Source of the DNA: Zhengella mangrovi
GTDB lineage: Bacteria > Pseudomonadota > Alphaproteobacteria > Rhizobiales > Rhizobiaceae
Length of the DNA stretch: 64,000 nt
NCBI RefSeq assembly: GCF_002727065.1
Contig: NZ_PDVP01000013.1
Location: 62,001 to 126,000 of the forward strand
Reading direction: 5' to 3'
Below, one piece after another: positions 60,480 to 64,000 of this stretch. Numbering within the stretch: position 1 is the stretch's first letter; every line of letters starts with the position of its first letter. The position numbers and the translations under genes were made by a program. The notes below the pieces were generated by a model. It worked only from the letters and a program-made list of their open reading frames with translations. It was not told the DNA's origin and did no database searches.

Positions 60480-63400
60480 ATGAAATATTTCGATGGCATC
60501 CGTGAGGCGCAGCGCACCAGCAAGCCCGTTTCCGAGTTGCCTCCCTTCGACATGTCGCGGCTCGAGACCCGGTCCCTGACCGGCCGTCTTGTCTCGCGCT
60601 TCCTGGAGAACCCGCGCTGGTTCCTGCGCCTGCTGCGCAATGTCTGGCCGGTGGCTCGGATCGGCCCCGTGACCATTGTGACCCGCCATGCCGACGTCGT
60701 GGACGTACTGGAGCGCCAGGCTGATTTCCAGACTCCCTTCGGCCCCGAGATGGAGGAAATGGCCGGCGGCACCAACTTCATTCTCGGCATGCAGGACGGC
60801 CCGGAATACCGCCAGATGAAGGCGGCCTGCCTGATGGCCTTCCCGCCCGGCGAGGTGGAGAGCCGGGTCCGCCCGCTCTGCCGCCGCCTTGCAGGCGAGG
60901 TGATGCAGCGCGCCGAGCCGGGGTTCAACCCCGTCCATGACCTGCTGAAGATCGTTCCCGTGCGTATCTGCCGCGATTATTTCGGCCTCATTGTCGAGGA
61001 CGAGGAACGCTTCGCCGACTGGTCGATCGCGCTCTCATCGCTCTTCTTCGCCGACTATTTCGGCAGCCGCACGGTCCGCCAGCTGGCAAGGGTTGCCGCC
61101 GAGGGCATGAACGCGGCCATCGCGGCATCGATCGCAGCCGTCCGCCGGGGCGAGGCGTCACCCGACACGCCGCTGGCCCGCCTTGTCGCGCTGAACGGGA
61201 GCGATCCGGCCCGCCTGTCCGAGGAAGCCATTCACGCGATCATGATGGGCATGGTCTCCGGCTTCGTGCCGACTGACCTGCTCGCCGGCGGCAATGGCCT
61301 CGACGTCATACTGTCGCGCTCCGAGGCGCAATCGGCACTCGAGGAAGCCATTGCGGCCGGCGACGACGCCATGGTGGATTCCGTCATCCTGGAAGCCATG
61401 CGGTTCAAGCCGATCAATATCGGCCCGTTGCGCTATGTCGCCCGGGATACGGTGATCGCCCAGGGAACCCCGCGCGAGAAGAAGATCAAGGCCGGGGCGA
61501 TCGTCATGCCGGCCACACTGTCGGCCATGTTCGATCCGGACGTGGTCGACGATCCCGAGAGCTTCCGCCCGGGCCGTGGCGGCGAGGCCTATCTCGTTTT
61601 CGGCCATGGCATCCACTGGTGCATCGGATCGCGCATTGCCCGCGTCCAGATCGCGGAATGCTTCAAGGCCCTGTTCGCCTGCCAAGGGGTGCGCCGCGCC
61701 TCCGGCGCCGCCGGCCGGCTGAGGCGCATCGGCGCATTCCCATCCGCCCTGCATGTCGACTTCGACCCGCCGCGGGTGGACCGCCTCACCGAACAGTCGC
61801 TGGTCACCGTCGTCGCGCCCGTCCACCCGGAAACGGATATCGCTTCCCTTCGCGCCATGGCGGCCGGGCTTGGCAATCCGGCACGGGACGATGTGGCCGC
61901 GGCGCTCGACGGCACCGGCCTGGTCCACTTCATGAGCCTCGCCGTGATCGACGCCGACGACGGGGACGGAAAAAGATCCGGCGAAGCGGCGCATGTCGTG
62001 CTGGAGGCATCCGCCGATGGCGACGCCGACCGCGCGCTGGAAAAGATCGCCATTGCCGCCGGCCCGTTTCTCCGGCCGGTCTTCGAGGCCGCCGGTGCCC
62101 TGGAGGAGGGCGCCGATCTGGTGGCCTGGCTGAAACGCCACGTGGTCCCCGTCGGCCCTTATCCGGGCACCGCCGCGGGCCTCGTCTTTTCCGGCACGCC
62201 CGGCCATTCCGTGCGCCGCATCCGCGACGAGGCGCGCCTGTTCGACACCGTCCAGACCATGGTCCGCGCGATCACCGCGGAAGGCACCACCGATGCCCTG
62301 CGCGTCGTTGCCGAGACAAGGCAGCGCCTGGCCTCGCTCGACGCTTTCGCCTGGGCGCTGCGCCCCGCCCAGTCTCTGCTCGAGGAGAACGCGCCGCAAA
62401 AGCTGTCGAGCGCCTTGCTCGGCGCCGCGGAACTGCGCCACGCCATCGTGGCCTTCCTGCTGCTTGCGCTGGTCGGAACCGGCCTCAACTACGCGCTGGT
62501 CTTCGGCGCACCCGGTTCGCTGGCTTCTCCCGGTTCGTTCCTCGTCCTGGTGGCGACGCTCGTCGCCGCCGCCGTCGTCGCCGTGCTGGGCCTCGGGCTG
62601 ATCCTTGCCCTGGCGGGCCTGGCGTTGGTCTGGGCCCTGAACCGCGCCGAGGCGCGCGATGTCCCGTCCGACGCGCTGCCGCCCTTCGACCGCTACGAAG
62701 CCGTGATCGACCGGGAAAACCGGCTCGGAACACAGAATCACCTGACCGGCGTGTCGGTGATGAAGGCCGGATGGCTGCGACGGCTGGCGCTGCGCACGAC
62801 CTTTTTCATCATCCGCCTCGCGGTCGTCTACGGCTTCCGGCCCGGCTTCCTGGGCACGATCAACACGATCCACTTCGCGCGCTGGATTCATCTCCCGGGC
62901 ACCGAACGGCTTGTCTTCTTCTCCAATTACGGCGGGTCGTGGGAAAGCTATCTGGAGGATTTCATCACCAAGGCCAATTTCGGCCTGACCGGTGTGTGGA
63001 GCAACACGATCGGTTTTCCCCGCAGCCGCAACCTCTTCTTCGACGGCGCCAGCGATGGTGACCGCTTCAAGCGCTGGGCGCGCAACCAGCAGGTTCCGAC
63101 GCTCTTCTGGTATTGTGCCTATCCCGGGATCGATACCCGGCGTATTCGCATCAATTCGGCCGTCCGCCAGGGGCTGGTCCGCGCCGACACCGAGCGTGAG
63201 GCGCGCGACTGGCTGGCCAGCTTCGGGTCCATTCCGCGGCCCGGGGGCGTTCTGGAGACCGACGAGATCCAGTCGTTGATGTTCGGGCCGATGGGAGCCC
63301 TCGGCCATGCCCGCGCCCTTGTCTTCGAAGTCGATGACGATGCCCCGCGGTTCGGGCGCAAGGCTTTCCTCGAAGCCCTCCTGGCCGAGACGCGTTTCGG

Positions 63401-64000
63401 CGATCGCCTGCCGGGCGGCGAGGCGGTGATCTGCGCCTTCGGTCCCTCCGGGCTGGAACGGCTCGGGCTGGAACCCGGCCGCGGCCAGGAGCCGCTTGGC
63501 GGATTTCCGCCCGCCTTCCGCCAGACCATGCACCATCCCTCGCGCGCCCGCATCCTTGACGATACCGGCCCGAACGCGCCCGCGAACTGGGAGTGGGGCA
63601 TGGAGGCCGCCCGCGCCGACGTGCTGCTTCTGGCCTATGCCGACAGCCCGGCCCGCCTGGAGGGCCTGTGCGCCCGCCACGAGGAAGCCGCACTGGCCGG
63701 CGGGCTGCGCAAGACCTGCGACATGCCGCTGGCGATCGAGACGCGCGATGGCCAGGCCGTGGAGTCCTTCGGCTTTGCCGACGGCATTTCCCAGCCGGTG
63801 ATCGAGGGAACGCCGCGCTCCCGCAAGCCGGCCGATCCCATGCACCGCCTGGCCGCCGGCGAGTTCATCCTGGGGTATCGCGACCAGCGTGGCCATGTCC
63901 CGCCGGCCATCGAGATCCCGGCATCGCGTGATCCCGCCTGCCTCTTGCCCGTGTCGGAGGACCGGATCGGCCAGAGCGACCCCGGACCGGGCCTGCCGCG
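60480..64000 (+). CDS. Cytochrome P450 - DyP-type peroxidase fusion (3' end outside window)
   Basis: At least 1173 residues without a stop. Residues 1 to about 415 are a cytochrome P450: I-helix region MGMVSGFVPTDLL, K-helix E305-A-M-R308, and the haem loop FGHGIHWCIG with ligand C381. A soluble linker (about 430-640) and two to three membrane helices (about 655-715) follow. The rest begins with a charged region containing GGSWESYLEDFITKANFGLTGVWSN and then a DyP peroxidase domain with FPPAFRQTM and the GxxDG motif G1098-FAD-G1102 in GFADGISQP. The DyP haem histidine and arginine would lie past the window. Start chosen at ATG 60480; GACAGGTGG before it is only fair. Confidence 0.88.
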   Translation, partial: MKYFDGIREAQRTSKPVSELPPFDMSRLETRSLTGRLVSRFLENPRWFLRLLRNVWPVARIGPVTIVTRHADVVDVLERQADFQTPFGPEMEEMAGGTNFILGMQDGPEYRQMKAACLMAFPPGEVESRVRPLCRRLAGEVMQRAEPGFNPVHDLLKIVPVRICRDYFGLIVEDEERFADWSIALSSLFFADYFGSRTVRQLARVAAEGMNAAIAASIAAVRRGEASPDTPLARLVALNGSDPARLSEEAIHAIMMGMVSGFVPTDLLAGGNGLDVILSRSEAQSALEEAIAAGDDAMVDSVILEAMRFKPINIGPLRYVARDTVIAQGTPREKKIKAGAIVMPATLSAMFDPDVVDDPESFRPGRGGEAYLVFGHGIHWCIGSRIARVQIAECFKALFACQGVRRASGAAGRLRRIGAFPSALHVDFDPPRVDRLTEQSLVTVVAPVHPETDIASLRAMAAGLGNPARDDVAAALDGTGLVHFMSLAVIDADDGDGKRSGEAAHVVLEASADGDADRALEKIAIAAGPFLRPVFEAAGALEEGADLVAWLKRHVVPVGPYPGTAAGLVFSGTPGHSVRRIRDEARLFDTVQTMVRAITAEGTTDALRVVAETRQRLASLDAFAWALRPAQSLLEENAPQKLSSALLGAAELRHAIVAFLLLALVGTGLNYALVFGAPGSLASPGSFLVLVATLVAAAVVAVLGLGLILALAGLALVWALNRAEARDVPSDALPPFDRYEAVIDRENRLGTQNHLTGVSVMKAGWLRRLALRTTFFIIRLAVVYGFRPGFLGTINTIHFARWIHLPGTERLVFFSNYGGSWESYLEDFITKANFGLTGVWSNTIGFPRSRNLFFDGASDGDRFKRWARNQQVPTLFWYCAYPGIDTRRIRINSAVRQGLVRADTEREARDWLASFGSIPRPGGVLETDEIQSLMFGPMGALGHARALVFEVDDDAPRFGRKAFLEALLAETRFGDRLPGGEAVICAFGPSGLERLGLEPGRGQEPLGGFPPAFRQTMHHPSRARILDDTGPNAPANWEWGMEAARADVLLLAYADSPARLEGLCARHEEAALAGGLRKTCDMPLAIETRDGQAVESFGFADGISQPVIEGTPRSRKPADPMHRLAAGEFILGYRDQRGHVPPAIEIPASRDPACLLPVSEDRIGQSDPGPGLP

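Noticed and set aside
61158-63896. 912-residue minus-strand frame opposite the P450 gene
   Set aside because: It is the antisense shadow of the plus-strand frame, rich in Arg/Gly/Asp, and has no recognisable domain.

Overview
The window is high-GC DNA dominated by a polar-style flagellar and chemotaxis locus of the kind found in Hyphomicrobiales (Rhizobiales). The diagnostic genes are flaF, flbT, the OmpR-type regulator ftcR (Rem in Sinorhizobium), motC and motE, a CheT-like gene after cheD, and the divergent flhB-fliG-fliN-fliM-motA / DUF1217-flgF-fliI arrangement. No genus can be named from the sequence alone.

Layout. 1-2533: the end of a che operon (cheR end, cheB, cheY2-like, cheD, cheT-like). 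2879-7508: two chemoreceptors, both ending in DWEEF, that enclose a secreted Cache-type sensor gene and a small membrane protein gene. 8004-14290: ftcR, flgE, flgK, flgL, flaF, flbT, flgD, fliQ. 14293-16242: an interrupted zone with a seven-copy 55-bp hairpin repeat array, an AT-rich leader, a small orphan gene, a convergent secreted-protein gene and a perfect 19-bp palindrome. 16243-21888: flhA, fliR, FliJ-like, flgJ, FlgN-like, an anchored protein and a LuxR regulator. 22019-25230: a paralogue of the orphan gene and two flagellin genes pointing away from each other. 25368-31914: fliF, a FliH-like candidate, motB, motC, fliK. 31905-37795 (minus strand): a PAS-GGDEF cyclase, then flhB-fliG-fliN-fliM-motA with a conserved unknown. 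37933-47349: DUF1217 gene, flgF, fliI, unknown, flgB, flgC, fliE, flgG, flgA, flgI, motE, flgH, fliL, fliP.

47538-64000 leaves the flagellar system: tamA-tamB, a class I fructose-bisphosphate aldolase, an EamA exporter, a MaoC hydratase / CaiB-type CoA-transferase pair, a class III adenylate cyclase with TolB-like and TPR regions, and a very large gene running off the end. Its product joins a cytochrome P450 to a membrane segment and a DyP-type peroxidase domain.

Two results stand out. First, eight sites share an 11-bp direct repeat with core GCRCAAG followed ten bases later by a TA-type -10 element. Seven lie 28-37 bases before starts of flagellar genes (flgE, flhA, fliF, motA, DUF1217-flgF, flgB, and an unknown gene beside the flagellins) and one lies far upstream of ftcR. 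This is a strong candidate for the binding site of FtcR and ties the scattered operons into one regulon. Second, the P450-DyP fusion is an unusual double-haem architecture worth following past the window edge.
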